Origin: Cellulomonas uda
GTDB lineage: Bacteria; Actinomycetota; Actinomycetes; Actinomycetales; Cellulomonadaceae
Assembly (NCBI RefSeq): GCF_006538705.1
Contig: NZ_BJLP01000030.1
Coordinates: forward strand, 1-50,618
DNA: 50,618 nucleotides
Direction: 5' to 3'
The notes under the pieces are model-generated. The model saw only the letters and a program-made list of their open reading frames with translations, did no database searches and was not told the origin of the DNA. Both the position numbers and the translations under genes were made by a program. How positions within the stretch are numbered: position 1 is the first letter of the stretch; each line of letters starts with the position of its first letter. This document shows positions 1 to 7,468 of the stretch, piece by piece.

Positions 1-311
1 CCGAGTCCGGGTACTGGCGGGTGCCGCCCGAGCGGCCCGCCGACCTGCCCGACGCGCAGTTCCCCGTCGAGGTCCTCCTCGCCGACCCGTCCGGGCACGT
101 CGCGGTGTACGTCGGCGCCGTCGGCAACGGCCGCGTCGACCTCGCGTCCGACGTGATCGCGCGCACCGCGACGGGCGCCGACGTGACCGCCGCGAAGCGG
201 CTCTACGGCCTGGTCAACGGCGAGCTCATGTGGGCGCACGACATGGCGGCGTTCGGCCGGCCCATGCAGTCCTACGCGTCGGCGCGCCTCGCGCGCGTCG
301 AGGACGCGTGA
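1..311 (+). CDS. Nitrobindin-like FABP-fold heme protein, C-terminal part (5' end outside window)
   Basis: The frame is open from base 3 (ESGYWRV...) and ends with TGA at 309-311, so about 100 C-terminal residues are present and the start lies upstream of the window. The ESGYWR and 'VEVLLADPSGHVAVYVG' stretches and the closing SYASARLARVE strand match the end of nitrobindin/THAP4-like lipocalin domains, which bind heme and can isomerise peroxynitrite. The heme-ligand His in the last strands cannot be assigned safely. In Actinobacteria this family often sits just upstream of a YgfZ-like gene, as here (4-nt gap), which supports the call. Confidence 0.72.
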   Translation, partial: ESGYWRVPPERPADLPDAQFPVEVLLADPSGHVAVYVGAVGNGRVDLASDVIARTATGADVTAAKRLYGLVNGELMWAHDMAAFGRPMQSYASARLARVEDA

Positions 312-315
312 ACCG

Positions 316-1509
316 GTGACGGGCCCGGCGATGACCGAGGCCGCCGTCCCCGCCGAGGCCCCGTCCTACGAGGCGCCCCGCCACCGCAGCCCGCTGCTCG
401 CGCGGCGCGGCGCGGTCGAGGGCGTCGGACCGGACGCCGGCGTCGCGTGGCACTACGGCGACCCGACCGCCGAGCAGCGCGCGCTCGCGCGCGGGGGAGC
501 GGTCGTCGACCAGTCGCACCTGGGCGTCGTGCGCGTCGCGGGGCCGGACCGGCTGACGTGGCTGCACTCGATCACCACCGCGCAGCTCGCGGACCTGCCG
601 CCCCGCACCTCCACCGAGCTGCTGGTGCTGAGCCCGCACGGGCACGTCGAGCATGCGGCCGGGGTCGTCGACGACGGCGAGGCGACGTGGCTGGTGACCC
701 AGACACCCGCGGCGCTCGCGGCGTGGCTCGACCGCATGAAGTTCATGCTGCGCGTCGAGATCGCGGACGTGAGCGACGACTGGGCGGCGATCGGCGAGCC
801 CGTCGCGGCCGAGGGCGGCCCCGACGAGCCCGTGACGTGGCGCGACCCGTGGCCGCACGTCACACCGGGCGGGACCCGCTACGGCCCCGCGCCCGACGAG
901 CACCCCGGCGCCGACCGTGCCTGGCGGCTCGTGCTCGTCCCGCGCGCGGACCTCGTCCAGCAGGTCGCGGCCCGTGAGGCGACCGGGTGGCCGCTCGCCG
1001 GCACGTGGGCGAGCGAGGCGCTGCGGGTCGAGGCGTGGCGCCCGCGCGCCGCGTCCGAGGTCGACCACCGGACCATCCCGCACGAGCTCGACTGGCTGCG
1101 CACCGCCGTGCACCTGCACAAGGGCTGCTACCGCGGGCAGGAGACGATCGCGCGCGTGCACAACCTCGGGCGCCCGCCGCGGCGCCTGGTGTTTCTGCAC
1201 CTCGACGGCTCCGGGCACCTGCTGCCCGAGCCGGGGGCCGCGGTGCACGAGACCACCGGCACGCCCGGCGAGCCCGGGCGCGAGGTCGGCCGTGTGACGT
1301 CGGTGGCCCGCCACCACGAGCTCGGGCCCGTCGCCCTCGCCGTGGTCAAGCGCTCGCTCGCCACCGACGCCGAGCTGCTCGTCGCGTGCGAGGGCGGGAT
1401 GGTGTCCGCGGGACAGGAGGTCGTCGTGCCCGGTGAGGGCGTCTCGACCGACCGTCCCGCACCGCGCGGGCCCGTCGCCCGCGGGCTCGGCGTCCACCCC
1501 TCGCTCTGA
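316..1509 (+). CDS. YgfZ/GcvT-type folate-binding protein (Fe-S cluster repair/assembly)
   Basis: The protein has 397 residues with the GcvT-like fold. The YgfZ signature KGCYRGQE is present at about residue 275, including the conserved Cys, followed by the C-terminal barrel (PPRRLVFLHLDG ... EVGRVTSVA). YgfZ proteins bind tetrahydrofolate and help maintain some Fe-S enzymes such as MiaB; this is family knowledge. GTG at 316 is the first start after the upstream stop (4-nt gap). ATG at 331 (MTEAAVP) is an alternative start that loses only five residues. It is co-directional with the genes on both sides. Confidence 0.88.
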   Translation: MTGPAMTEAAVPAEAPSYEAPRHRSPLLARRGAVEGVGPDAGVAWHYGDPTAEQRALARGGAVVDQSHLGVVRVAGPDRLTWLHSITTAQLADLPPRTSTELLVLSPHGHVEHAAGVVDDGEATWLVTQTPAALAAWLDRMKFMLRVEIADVSDDWAAIGEPVAAEGGPDEPVTWRDPWPHVTPGGTRYGPAPDEHPGADRAWRLVLVPRADLVQQVAAREATGWPLAGTWASEALRVEAWRPRAASEVDHRTIPHELDWLRTAVHLHKGCYRGQETIARVHNLGRPPRRLVFLHLDGSGHLLPEPGAAVHETTGTPGEPGREVGRVTSVARHHELGPVALAVVKRSLATDAELLVACEGGMVSAGQEVVVPGEGVSTDRPAPRGPVARGLGVHPSL

Positions 1510-1511
1510 CC

Positions 1512-2651
1512 ATGGGGGCCGCGCCGACGAGGCCCGCGACCGACGCCCCGCGCGGGGGCCTGCGCGAGCTGCGGCTCGTCGCCCGTGCCCGCTGGCGGCA
1601 GGGGATCGACCGTGTCCGGGCGGCGTGGTTCCCGATCCTGCAGGCGTCGGTGGCCGCGGGCATCGCGTTCGGCATCGGTCGGTACGTGCTCGACCACCCG
1701 TACCCGTTCTTCGCGCCCGTGTGCGCGTGGATCGCGCTCGGCTTCAGCGCCGACCGGTCGTTGCGCCGCGTCGCGGAGATCGCGGTGGGCGTGGCGATCG
1801 GGGTCGGGCTCGGGGACGCGCTGGTCCACGTCATCGGCACCGGGCTGTGGCAGGTCGCGCTCGTGCTGTTCGTCGCGGCGACGGCCGCGCGGCTCCTCGA
1901 CCGTGGTGCGCTGCTCACCACGCAGGCCGGCGTGCAGGCCATGATCATCGTCGGCCTGCCGAGCATCGCCGCGACGGGCGGGCCGCTCGGCCGTTGGACC
2001 GACGCGCTCGTCGGCGGTGCCGTCGCGTTCGCCGTCGCCGTCCTCACCCCGTCCGACCCGCGGCGGCACCCCCGCGAGCTCGCCTCGCGCGCGACGCAGG
2101 AGGTCGCGGACGTGCTCGGCGAGCTCGCGCACGCGCTGGCGACGCAGTCGCCCGCCGATGCCGAGGACGCGCTCGTGCGTGCCCGCGCGTCGCAGCCGCG
2201 GCTCGACGAGTGGCGCGAGACCGCGACCAACGCGCGCGAGCTCGCGCGGCTGTCGCCCGCCGCGCGCCGGCACCGGGGCGAGCTCGTGCGGCTCGTCGGG
2301 GCGTCCGTGCAGCTCGACCGTGCGATGCGCAACACGCGCGTCATGACCCGGCGCGGGCTCGCGCTCCTCGAGGCGCCCACGGCACACGACCTCGTCGCGG
2401 CCGGGCAGCGGCTCGAGGCGACCGCGGCCGCCGCCGACGACCTGGCGTCGGCGTTCGCGAGCGGGCGCGACGCCGCGCGCGTGCGCGAGGCCCTGCTGCG
2501 CTCCGCCGCGGCCCTCGACCCGTTCACCATCGCGCCGGACGACTGGCAGGTGCAGAGCCTCGTGCTGCTGCACCGCTCGCTCGTCGTCGACCTGCTCGAG
2601 GCCGCGGGCGAGGACCCGGCCCGCGCCCGCGCCGCCCTCCCGGACCTCTGA
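1512..2651 (+). CDS. FUSC/aromatic acid exporter-like membrane protein
   Basis: The protein has 379 residues. The N-terminal half carries several hydrophobic segments (about 37-55, 60-75, 85-105, 112-130 and 160-178), including FPILQASVAAGIAFGIGRYV and PYPFFAPVCAWIALGFS, as in FUSC/ArAE-type proteins. A positively charged RSLRR follows the second segment. The C-terminal half is a long cytosolic, Ala/Arg-rich helical domain with coiled-coil character. Members of this group are thought to export aromatic or other small acids, but the substrate here is unknown. The start lies 2 nt after the ygfZ-like stop, so the two are probably cotranscribed. Confidence 0.75.
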   Translation: MGAAPTRPATDAPRGGLRELRLVARARWRQGIDRVRAAWFPILQASVAAGIAFGIGRYVLDHPYPFFAPVCAWIALGFSADRSLRRVAEIAVGVAIGVGLGDALVHVIGTGLWQVALVLFVAATAARLLDRGALLTTQAGVQAMIIVGLPSIAATGGPLGRWTDALVGGAVAFAVAVLTPSDPRRHPRELASRATQEVADVLGELAHALATQSPADAEDALVRARASQPRLDEWRETATNARELARLSPAARRHRGELVRLVGASVQLDRAMRNTRVMTRRGLALLEAPTAHDLVAAGQRLEATAAAADDLASAFASGRDAARVREALLRSAAALDPFTIAPDDWQVQSLVLLHRSLVVDLLEAAGEDPARARAALPDL

Positions 2652-2671
2652 CCCTCCCCGCCGAGACCGCT

Positions 2672-2887
2672 GTTGCTCCGGGAATGGCCGCGGTGAGCCG
2701 GAACAACCGCGGGGTCGGCGATTCCTCTCCGGCCGAGACTCAGCTCCCTCCCTGGTCGAGCCCGTCGTTGCTCCGGGAATGGGGGACGTGAGCCGGAGGA
2801 AGCGCGGGGTCGGCGGACCGCTTCTCGTCGAGACCGTTGTTGCTCCGGGAATGGGGGACGTGAGCCGGAGGAAGCGCGGGGTCGCGG
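2672..2887. repeat. Three copies of a ~49-bp intergenic direct repeat
   Basis: Copies lie at 2672-2720, 2767-2815 and 2839-2887. All begin GTTGCTCCGGGAATGG and end around GCGGGGTCG. Copies 2 and 3 are identical over the first 45 nt; copy 1 differs in the centre. Each copy contains a short inverted repeat (CTCCGG ... CCGGAG in copies 2 and 3, about 16 nt apart), so a hairpin is possible. A cGAG(a/c)CC element lies just 5' of each copy. No gene is visible between 2652 and 2932. Confidence 0.85.
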
Positions 2888-2920
2888 GTGCTGGGGGTGG
2901 GCCGGGGAGGGGGGAGCCGG

Positions 2921-2926
2921 TAGCGT
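2921..2926 (+). promoter_or_regulatory. Candidate -10 element (TAGCGT) of the toxin-antitoxin operon
   Basis: TAGCGT ends six bases before the GTG at 2933, the spacing expected for a leaderless actinobacterial transcript. No Shine-Dalgarno sequence is seen at that start. Confidence 0.55.
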
Positions 2927-2932
2927 GCCGCC

Positions 2933-3256
2933 GTGGAGGTCGCGGTCAGCGCGTTGCGCGCAGAGCTCAGGCAGTGGATCGAGACGGCGCGCGCGGGGCA
3001 GGACGTCGTGATCACCGAACGCGGCATCCCGGTGGCGCGGCTCACCGGCATCGAGTCCGCCGACCTGCTCGCGCGGCTCGAGCGCGACGGTCTGCTCGCG
3101 CCCGCCCGGGCGGCCCGCGAGCCTGCGCGGCCGGTCTCCGTGGACGGGACCCGCGACAGCGCACGGGACGGCGCGCGTGACGGGTCGCGGGAGGGGTCGC
3201 GGGACGGTGCACGCGACGGTGCGCTGTCCGGGCTCGTGCGGCGGCTGCGCCGCTGA
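2933..3256 (+). CDS. Phd/YefM-type antitoxin (VapB role) with a repetitive charged tail
   Basis: The protein has 107 residues. Residues 1-45 match the Phd/YefM (prevent-host-death) DNA-binding fold: VAVSALRAELRQWIETARAG, then VVITERGIPVARLTGI. It should bind its own promoter and neutralise the downstream PIN toxin. The C-terminal third is unusual: about residues 70-96 are near-repeats of RDGA / RDGS / REGS units, encoded by related 12-bp DNA blocks. GTG at 2933 was chosen because a -10 hexamer lies six bases upstream. Its TGA overlaps the toxin ATG by one base. Confidence 0.85.
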   Translation: MEVAVSALRAELRQWIETARAGQDVVITERGIPVARLTGIESADLLARLERDGLLAPARAAREPARPVSVDGTRDSARDGARDGSREGSRDGARDGALSGLVRRLRR

Positions 3257-3675
3257 TGGCCGTCTGCTACTTCGACACCAGCGCGCTCGTGAAGCTGTGC
3301 GTCGCGGAACCCGGCTCGGAGCTCGCCGCGGCGCTGTGGGAGGGCGCGGACCTCGTCGCGACGTCCCGGCTCGCCGACGCGGAGGTGCGCGCACTGCTCG
3401 CCGGGGGGCGGCGGGCCGGCGTCATCGACACGCGTGTCGAGCGCGCCGCGCTCGCGCAGTGGGACCGGCTGTGGCCTGCGCTGCACGTCGTCGAGCTGCA
3501 CGAGCCCGTCACCGCGGGCGCCGCGACGCTCGTCGGGTACCACGCGCTGCGTGCCGCGGACGCGTTGCACCTGGCGTCCGCGCTCGCGCTGCGGTCCGAC
3601 GAGCTCGTCGTCGTCGCGTGGGACGAGCACGTGGCCGCGGCGGCCCGCGCCGAAGGGCTGCGCGTCGTGCCGTGA
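3256..3675 (+). CDS. vapC: VapC-family PIN-domain toxin (ribonuclease)
   Basis: The protein has 139 residues, a normal VapC length. The PIN-domain acidic residues are visible: D7 in YFDTSALVK, E43 in ADAEVRALL, D102 in LRAADALHLASAL and D123 in AWDEHVAAAA. These coordinate metal for RNA cleavage, classically of tRNA or rRNA; the target cannot be predicted here. The start codon overlaps the antitoxin stop (TGATG), typical of a coupled toxin-antitoxin operon. No key residue is missing, so the toxin is probably functional. Confidence 0.92.
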   Translation: MAVCYFDTSALVKLCVAEPGSELAAALWEGADLVATSRLADAEVRALLAGGRRAGVIDTRVERAALAQWDRLWPALHVVELHEPVTAGAATLVGYHALRAADALHLASALALRSDELVVVAWDEHVAAAARAEGLRVVP

Positions 3676-3754
3676 CGCGGTGGACCGGCGGGGCGGAGGC
3701 CGCCGACGAGCGTGCGCGGGGCACCGCGCACCGCGCACGGCGTGCCGGCCACGG

Positions 3755-3789
3755 GACTGCGCGGGGTGACTGCGCGGGGTGACTGCGCG
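3755..3789 (+). repeat. Short tandem repeat, unit GACTGCGCGGGGT
   Basis: Two perfect 13-bp units (3755-3767 and 3768-3780) are followed by a partial third (3781-3789), in the short spacer upstream of the DUF2516 gene. Confidence 0.8.
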
Positions 3790-3805
3790 CGGCGCGTGTG
3801 GCCCG

Positions 3806-3811
3806 TAGGCT
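3806..3811 (+). promoter_or_regulatory. Candidate -10 element (TAGGCT) for leaderless DUF2516 mRNA
   Basis: TAGGCT ends six bases before the GTG at 3818. No ribosome binding site is present. Confidence 0.6.
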
Positions 3812-3817
3812 CGGCGC

Positions 3818-4150
3818 GTGGGAATCGTCGGAAGCCTCCAGTGGATCCTCTACCTGCTGTTCCTGCTCGCGATCTTCGTGCTGTGCGTGTGGGCGCTCGT
3901 CGACCTCCTGCGCCGCCCCGCGAGCGCGTTCCCCGCGGCGGGCAAGCGCACCAAGAACTTCTGGCTCGTGATCGTGGGCGTCGCGACGTTCCTCGCGTTC
4001 CTCGCGATGCCCCCGCTGCAGCTCATGCCGTTCCTCGGCCTGCTCTCGGCGGTCGCCGCGATCGTCTACCTGGTCGACGTCAAGCCCGCCGTGGCGCCCT
4101 ACTCGCGCCGCAGGCCCGGTGGTCCGACGAGGTCGACGGGCGGCTGGTGA
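3818..4150 (+). CDS. DUF2516 family membrane protein
   Basis: This is a 110-residue actinobacterial protein of unknown function. Three hydrophobic segments are visible: about 7-27 (LQWILYLLFLLAIFVLCVWALVDLL), 48-66 (FWLVIVGVATFLAFLAM) and 70-90 (MPFLGLLSAVAAIVYLVDV). A conserved loop, RRPASAFPAAGKRTKNFW, lies between the first two. The C-terminus is basic and probably cytosolic. The GTG start is supported by the adjacent -10 hexamer. Its stop overlaps the asparaginase ATG by one base (TGATG), so the two are translated from the same message. Confidence 0.88.
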   Translation: MGIVGSLQWILYLLFLLAIFVLCVWALVDLLRRPASAFPAAGKRTKNFWLVIVGVATFLAFLAMPPLQLMPFLGLLSAVAAIVYLVDVKPAVAPYSRRRPGGPTRSTGGW

Positions 4151-5121
4151 TGTCCGACGTCGCGACGTCGGCCGTCCCGCTCGCGCGCGTGGTGCGCGGT
4201 GGTCTCGTCGAGTCGGTCCACGCGGGGCACGTCGTCGTGCTCGCACCCGACGGCGACGTCCGCCTCGCGCTGGGCGACCCTGACGTGACGATCTGGGCCC
4301 GCTCGTCGCTCAAGCCGCTGCAGGCCGTCGGGATGCTGCGGCACGGCCTCGACCTGCACGACGAGCAGCTCGCGATCGCGTGCGCGAGCCACAACGCCGA
4401 GGCGGGACACCTGGACACGGTGCGCACGCTGCTCGCGGCGCACGGCCTGACGGTGGCGGACCTGGACAACACACCCGACTGGCCGCTCGACCCCGAGGCG
4501 GCGTGGTCGTGGCGCGAGCAGGGGCACGGCCGTGAGCCGCTCGCGCAGAACTGCTCGGGCAAGCACGCGGCGATGCTCGCGACGTGCGTGGCAGCGGGCT
4601 GGGGCGTCGCGGGCTACCGCGAGCCCGGGCACCCGTTGCAGCGCGCGCTGCACGACGCGGTGGCCGAGCTCACGGGCGTGCCGGTCGAGGCGACCACGGT
4701 CGACGGGTGCGGCGCGGCGCTGTTCTCGACGAGCCTCGTGGGCCTGGCCCGCGCGTTCGGGCGGCTGGGCCGCGCGCCCCACGACCCGGCGCACGCGGGC
4801 ACGCCGGAGGGCCGCGTCGCGGCGGCCGTCACCGCGCACCCGTGGCACGTCGCCGGGACCGGGCGGGACGCCACGCGGTTCATGCAGGCCGTCCCGGGGC
4901 TCGTCGCGAAGGACGGGGCCGACGGCGTCTACGCCGCGGGACTGGCGGACGGCGGCGCGGTCGCGCTGAAGATCGCCGACGGCTCCGCGCGGCCGCGGGC
5001 CGCGGTGCTCGCGGCGGCGTTGCGCGTCGCGGGGGTGGACCCCGCGCTCGTCGACGAGGTGGGCCGCACGCCCGTGCTCGGGCACGGCGAGCCGGTCGGG
5101 GCGGTCGAGGCCACGTTCTGA
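4150..5121 (+). CDS. L-asparaginase of the Rhizobium etli ReAV type (asparaginase II family)
   Basis: The protein has 323 residues from ATG 4150. It should hydrolyse L-asparagine to aspartate and ammonia. The class-3 (ReAV-like) catalytic elements are all visible: S52 and K55 in SSLKP, S80 in CASHN, C135 and K138 in NCSGKH (zinc-site residues in that family), and C187 in [10 protein letters not shown], followed by [15 protein letters not shown]. It is unrelated to the classical EcAI/EcAII threonine-nucleophile enzymes. The frame is open far upstream (to 3712), but homology begins at the ATG that overlaps the DUF2516 stop. There is no signal peptide, so it is cytosolic. Confidence 0.9.
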   Translation: MSDVATSAVPLARVVRGGLVESVHAGHVVVLAPDGDVRLALGDPDVTIWARSSLKPLQAVGMLRHGLDLHDEQLAIACASHNAEAGHLDTVRTLLAAHGLTVADLDNTPDWPLDPEAAWSWREQGHGREPLAQNCSGKHAAMLATCVAAGWGVAGYREPGHPLQRALHDAVAELTGVPVEATTVDGCGAALFSTSLVGLARAFGRLGRAPHDPAHAGTPEGRVAAAVTAHPWHVAGTGRDATRFMQAVPGLVAKDGADGVYAAGLADGGAVALKIADGSARPRAAVLAAALRVAGVDPALVDEVGRTPVLGHGEPVGAVEATF

Positions 5122-5179
5122 CGCGCCCGACGAGGCGCCGGACGCGCCCGGGAGGCACCGGGCCGGGAGAGGCAGGGAC

Positions 5180-5617
5180 ATGCGAGCCGTCGTGCAGCGG
5201 GTCACGCGCGCGTCCGTGACGGTGGAGGGCGAGGTCGTCGGGGCGATCGACAGGCCCGGGCTGGTCGCGCTGGTCGGCGTCACGCCCGGGGACGGGCCGG
5301 CGCAGGTCGAGCTGGTGGCGCGCAAGATCGCGGAGCTGCGGATCCTGCGCGACGAGCGGTGCGCGGTGGACGTGGGCGCGCCCGTCCTCGTGGTCAGCCA
5401 GTTCACGCTGTACGGCGACACCCGCAAGGGGCGTCGGCCCACGTGGAACGCGGCCGCACCCGGTCCGGTCGCCGAGCCGCTGGTCGACGCGGTCGTCGAG
5501 ACGTTGCGTGCCCGCGGGCTCGAGGTCGCGACGGGCGTGTTCGGCGCGGACATGGCCGTGGAGCTCGTCAACGACGGCCCGGTGACGATCCTGCTGGAGT
5601 CGACGCCGGAGGCGTGA
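5180..5617 (+). CDS. dtd: D-aminoacyl-tRNA deacylase (DTD)
   Basis: The protein has 145 residues, the standard DTD length. It removes D-amino acids (and glycine mischarged on tRNA-Ala) from tRNA. Motifs seen are [17 protein letters not shown] at the N-terminus, the [15 protein letters not shown] motif around residues 74-88, and the Gly-cisPro motif NDGPVT near residue 132 that excludes L-amino acids from the pocket. A purine-rich GAGAGG lies 9-14 nt upstream of the ATG. A strong hairpin follows 28 nt after the stop. Confidence 0.96.
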   Translation: MRAVVQRVTRASVTVEGEVVGAIDRPGLVALVGVTPGDGPAQVELVARKIAELRILRDERCAVDVGAPVLVVSQFTLYGDTRKGRRPTWNAAAPGPVAEPLVDAVVETLRARGLEVATGVFGADMAVELVNDGPVTILLESTPEA

Positions 5618-5645
5618 CGACTGAGGCGACGCCCGGGCACGGGAG

Positions 5646-5678
5646 AAGGCCCCTCGAAGTAAGCGTTCGAGGGGCCTT
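5646..5678 (+). terminator. Hairpin terminator after dtd
   Basis: A perfect 13-bp stem (AAGGCCCCTCGAA / TTCGAGGGGCCTT) encloses the 7-nt loop GTAAGCG. There is no long T-run, as is common for high-GC terminators. The same stem core and identical loop recur at 6207-6241. Confidence 0.75.
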
Positions 5679-6206
5679 CCCGGGTGATCCCAGGCCGTCC
5701 GTCCGGTCGGGCGAACCCGGCCGTCCGTGTCGTCGCCGACGGGTCGGTGCGACCGGCGCCGCTTCGACGGTGCGGCTCCCACCCGGCACCCGGTGGTCCG
5801 GCGAACCGGTCCGCCGCGGGCGGGGGGACTGCGATCGACCTCCCGGCTCCGAGCGGCCCTCGCGTCGTCGTCCGCGAGCCTCCGGGTTGCCCCGTCGGTG
5901 TGGTCGCCCGTTCTCCGGTCGGCCCGGTCCCGCTGTCCCTGTCCCCGTCAGGGGCACCTCCCGAGGGGGGGCGGTTCCTGTCGGTTCTCGATCCGGCGGG
6001 GCCGATGAGTGATTTCTAGTCCTGCGTCCAGGACCCCGCAAGGGGCAGGTCAGGGGCAGTTTCGTCCACAGGTCCCTCCACACGGTCGTGCACAGGCCGG
6101 CCTGCGAGAACACCGGCCGAACACAGGGTTGTGGACAGAATTTGTGGACAAGTCGCGTGTCGTTCACCCGGTCGGCGGTCGCCCTCCTCGTACCCTGGAG
6201 GTCGGT
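5679..6206. other. Gene-free stretch between two near-identical hairpins
   Basis: About 530 bp without a convincing protein: the open frames on both strands are Arg/Pro/Gly-rich, with no recognisable domain. A small structured segment at 6021-6049 has CCCC-GCAA-GGGG, a GNRA-type hairpin, inside CCTG/CAGG arms. From about 6062 to 6151 several TCCACA/TGTGGA motifs cluster. I recognise no known RNA class (not RNase P, tmRNA or SRP RNA). Confidence 0.5.
6129..6151 (-). promoter_or_regulatory. DnaA-box-like pair (TTGTCCACA and CTGTCCACA)
   Basis: Reading the minus strand, 6143-6151 is a perfect actinobacterial DnaA-box consensus, TTGTCCACA, and 6130-6138 is a one-mismatch copy, four bases apart. 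Weaker similar 9-mers are at 6062-6070 (TCGTCCACA), 6074-6082 and 6086-6094. No origin genes are nearby, so the role is unknown. Confidence 0.4.
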
Positions 6207-6241
6207 GAGGGCCCCTCGGAGTAAGCGTCCGAGGGGCCCTC
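6207..6241 (+). terminator. Second hairpin with the same GTAAGCG loop
   Basis: A perfect 14-bp stem (GAGGGCCCCTCGGA / TCCGAGGGGCCCTC) encloses a 7-nt loop identical to that of the dtd hairpin. It lies upstream of the macrodomain gene rather than after a gene. A TACCCT motif (6191-6196) just before it could be a -10 element. It could be an attenuator or terminator of an unrecognised RNA from 5679-6206. A further small hairpin (CGTGAG/CTCACG) follows at 6247-6262. Confidence 0.55.
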
Positions 6242-6307
6242 TCATGCGTGAGGCGTCTCACGGCGCCGGCGGGACCGTTGGCCGCGCGGACCCACCCGCA
6301 CCCGGTC

Positions 6308-6313
6308 GAGGAT
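6308..6313 (+). promoter_or_regulatory. Candidate -10 element (GAGGAT) of the macrodomain gene
   Basis: GAGGAT ends six bases before ATG 6320. Spacing fits a leaderless mRNA. Confidence 0.45.
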
Positions 6314-6319
6314 GGGGGC

Positions 6320-6868
6320 ATGAGGATCGACGCCTCGCTGGGGGACATCACCGAGCTGGCCGTGGACGTCGTCGTGAACGCGGCGAACTCCTCGCTCCTG
6401 GGCGGCGGGGGCGTGGACGGGGCGATCCACGCCGCGGCCGGGCCCGGGCTGCTGGAGGCCTGCCGCGAGCTGCGCGCCACGCGCTACCCGGACGGCCTGC
6501 CCGTCGGGCACGCCGTGGCGACCGACGCGTTCGACCTGCCCGCGCGGTGGGTCGTGCACACCGTCGGGCCCAACTGGCGCGCGGGTGAGCGTGACCCCGC
6601 GATGCTCGCGTCGTGCTTCCTCAGCTCGCTCGAGGTCGCCGTCGACCTCGGTGCGCGCACCATCGCGTTCCCCGCCGTCAGCGCGGGGGCGTACGGGTGG
6701 GACCTCGACGAGGTCGCGCGCATCGCCACGGCCGCCGTGCGGACCTGGAAGGTGGGTACCGCGCAGGACCGCCGGCCCGACGGCACGCCCAACGGGATCT
6801 CGCACGCGCAGTTCGTGCTGCACGACGAGCGCGCACTGCGCGCGTTCCAGGAGGCGCTGGCGGCCTGA
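6320..6868 (+). CDS. Macrodomain protein, O-acetyl-ADP-ribose deacetylase type
   Basis: The protein has 182 residues, a single macrodomain of the MacroD/YmdB class that hydrolyses O-acetyl-ADP-ribose and can remove ADP-ribose from proteins. Signatures are GDITELAVDVVVNAAN, the glycine-rich SSLLGGGGVDGAIHAAAG loop with the catalytic Asp, HTVGPNW, and FPAVSAGAYGWDLDEVARIA for phosphate binding. The open frame extends to 6248, but homology begins at ATG 6320, which also has a -10 element six bases upstream. A sirtuin, which produces O-acetyl-ADP-ribose, lies at 14423-15157, too distant to imply cotranscription. Confidence 0.93.
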   Translation: MRIDASLGDITELAVDVVVNAANSSLLGGGGVDGAIHAAAGPGLLEACRELRATRYPDGLPVGHAVATDAFDLPARWVVHTVGPNWRAGERDPAMLASCFLSSLEVAVDLGARTIAFPAVSAGAYGWDLDEVARIATAAVRTWKVGTAQDRRPDGTPNGISHAQFVLHDERALRAFQEALAA

Positions 6869-6878
6869 GGCGAGCGCC

Positions 6879-7463
6879 TCAGCCGACGGGGCGTGCGAAC
6901 CAACCGAGCACGGCCGCGACCACCGGCGGGTCCTGCGGGGAGTGGTCGCCCGGCACCGTGACCAGCTCCCACGGACCCGCGAGCGACGCCAGGTGGTGGC
7001 GCAGCTCGTCGGGGGAGCCGAACGGGTCACGCTCGCCGCTGACCGCGAGCACCGGCACCCGCACGTCCGGCAGGTGCCCGACGCGCAGCTGCTCGGGACG
7101 ACCCGGGGGGTGCAGCGGGTACGACAGCAGGAGCAGACCCGCGGCGGGCTGGCCCTGCGCCACGGCCATCGACGCCATGCGCCCGCCGAACGAGCGCCCG
7201 CCCAGCACCAGCCGCGCCGGGTCCACGCCCAGCTCGTCGGCCCACGCGTCCGCGCGTTCCCGCAGGTGCGGGACGGCGGCCTCGGCGCGCTCGGGGCCAC
7301 GGCTGCCGCGCTCGCGGTTGGCGAAGTCGAGCCGCAGCACCGGCAGCGGGGCGAGCGCGGCCTCGAGCGCGACGAGCGTGCGGTGGTCGCGGTCCGCGCC
7401 CGCACCCGGCGTGAGCACCACCCCGGCGACGGTCGTCGGGTCGAACGCGCGGTCGTCGGCCAT
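6879..7463 (-). CDS. Alpha/beta hydrolase, KANL3/Tex30 (dienelactone hydrolase-like) type
   Basis: The protein has 194 residues from ATG 7463. The hydrolase core is visible: the LTPGAGADRDH strand-loop, the nucleophile elbow GGRSFGGRMAS (S91), a catalytic acid in SGERDPFGSP and the histidine in PGDHS. Substrate is unknown; this compact family is generally annotated as a predicted hydrolase of the KANL3/Tex30 type. The frame continues to 7601, but that stretch is Arg/Pro-rich and lies inside the HAD gene. ATG 7463 is 5 nt after the HAD stop, making this the last gene of a three-gene minus-strand operon. Confidence 0.82.
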   Translation of the reverse strand: MADDRAFDPTTVAGVVLTPGAGADRDHRTLVALEAALAPLPVLRLDFANRERGSRGPERAEAAVPHLRERADAWADELGVDPARLVLGGRSFGGRMASMAVAQGQPAAGLLLLSYPLHPPGRPEQLRVGHLPDVRVPVLAVSGERDPFGSPDELRHHLASLAGPWELVTVPGDHSPQDPPVVAAVLGWFARPVG

Positions 7464-7468
7464 GGCTG

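Noticed and set aside
226..1497. 423-codon minus-strand open frame opposite the ygfZ-like gene
   Set aside because: No domain, while the plus strand has the KGCYRGQE signature.
2672..2887. Possible mini CRISPR array
   Set aside because: Only three imperfect copies with uneven spacing of differing lengths, flanking motifs outside a repeat-spacer pattern, and no cas genes.
5568..6245. Open frames on both strands in the gene-free stretch
   Set aside because: Arg/Pro/Gly-rich, no RBS or -10 context, no recognisable domain. They include the hairpins and the DnaA-like sites.
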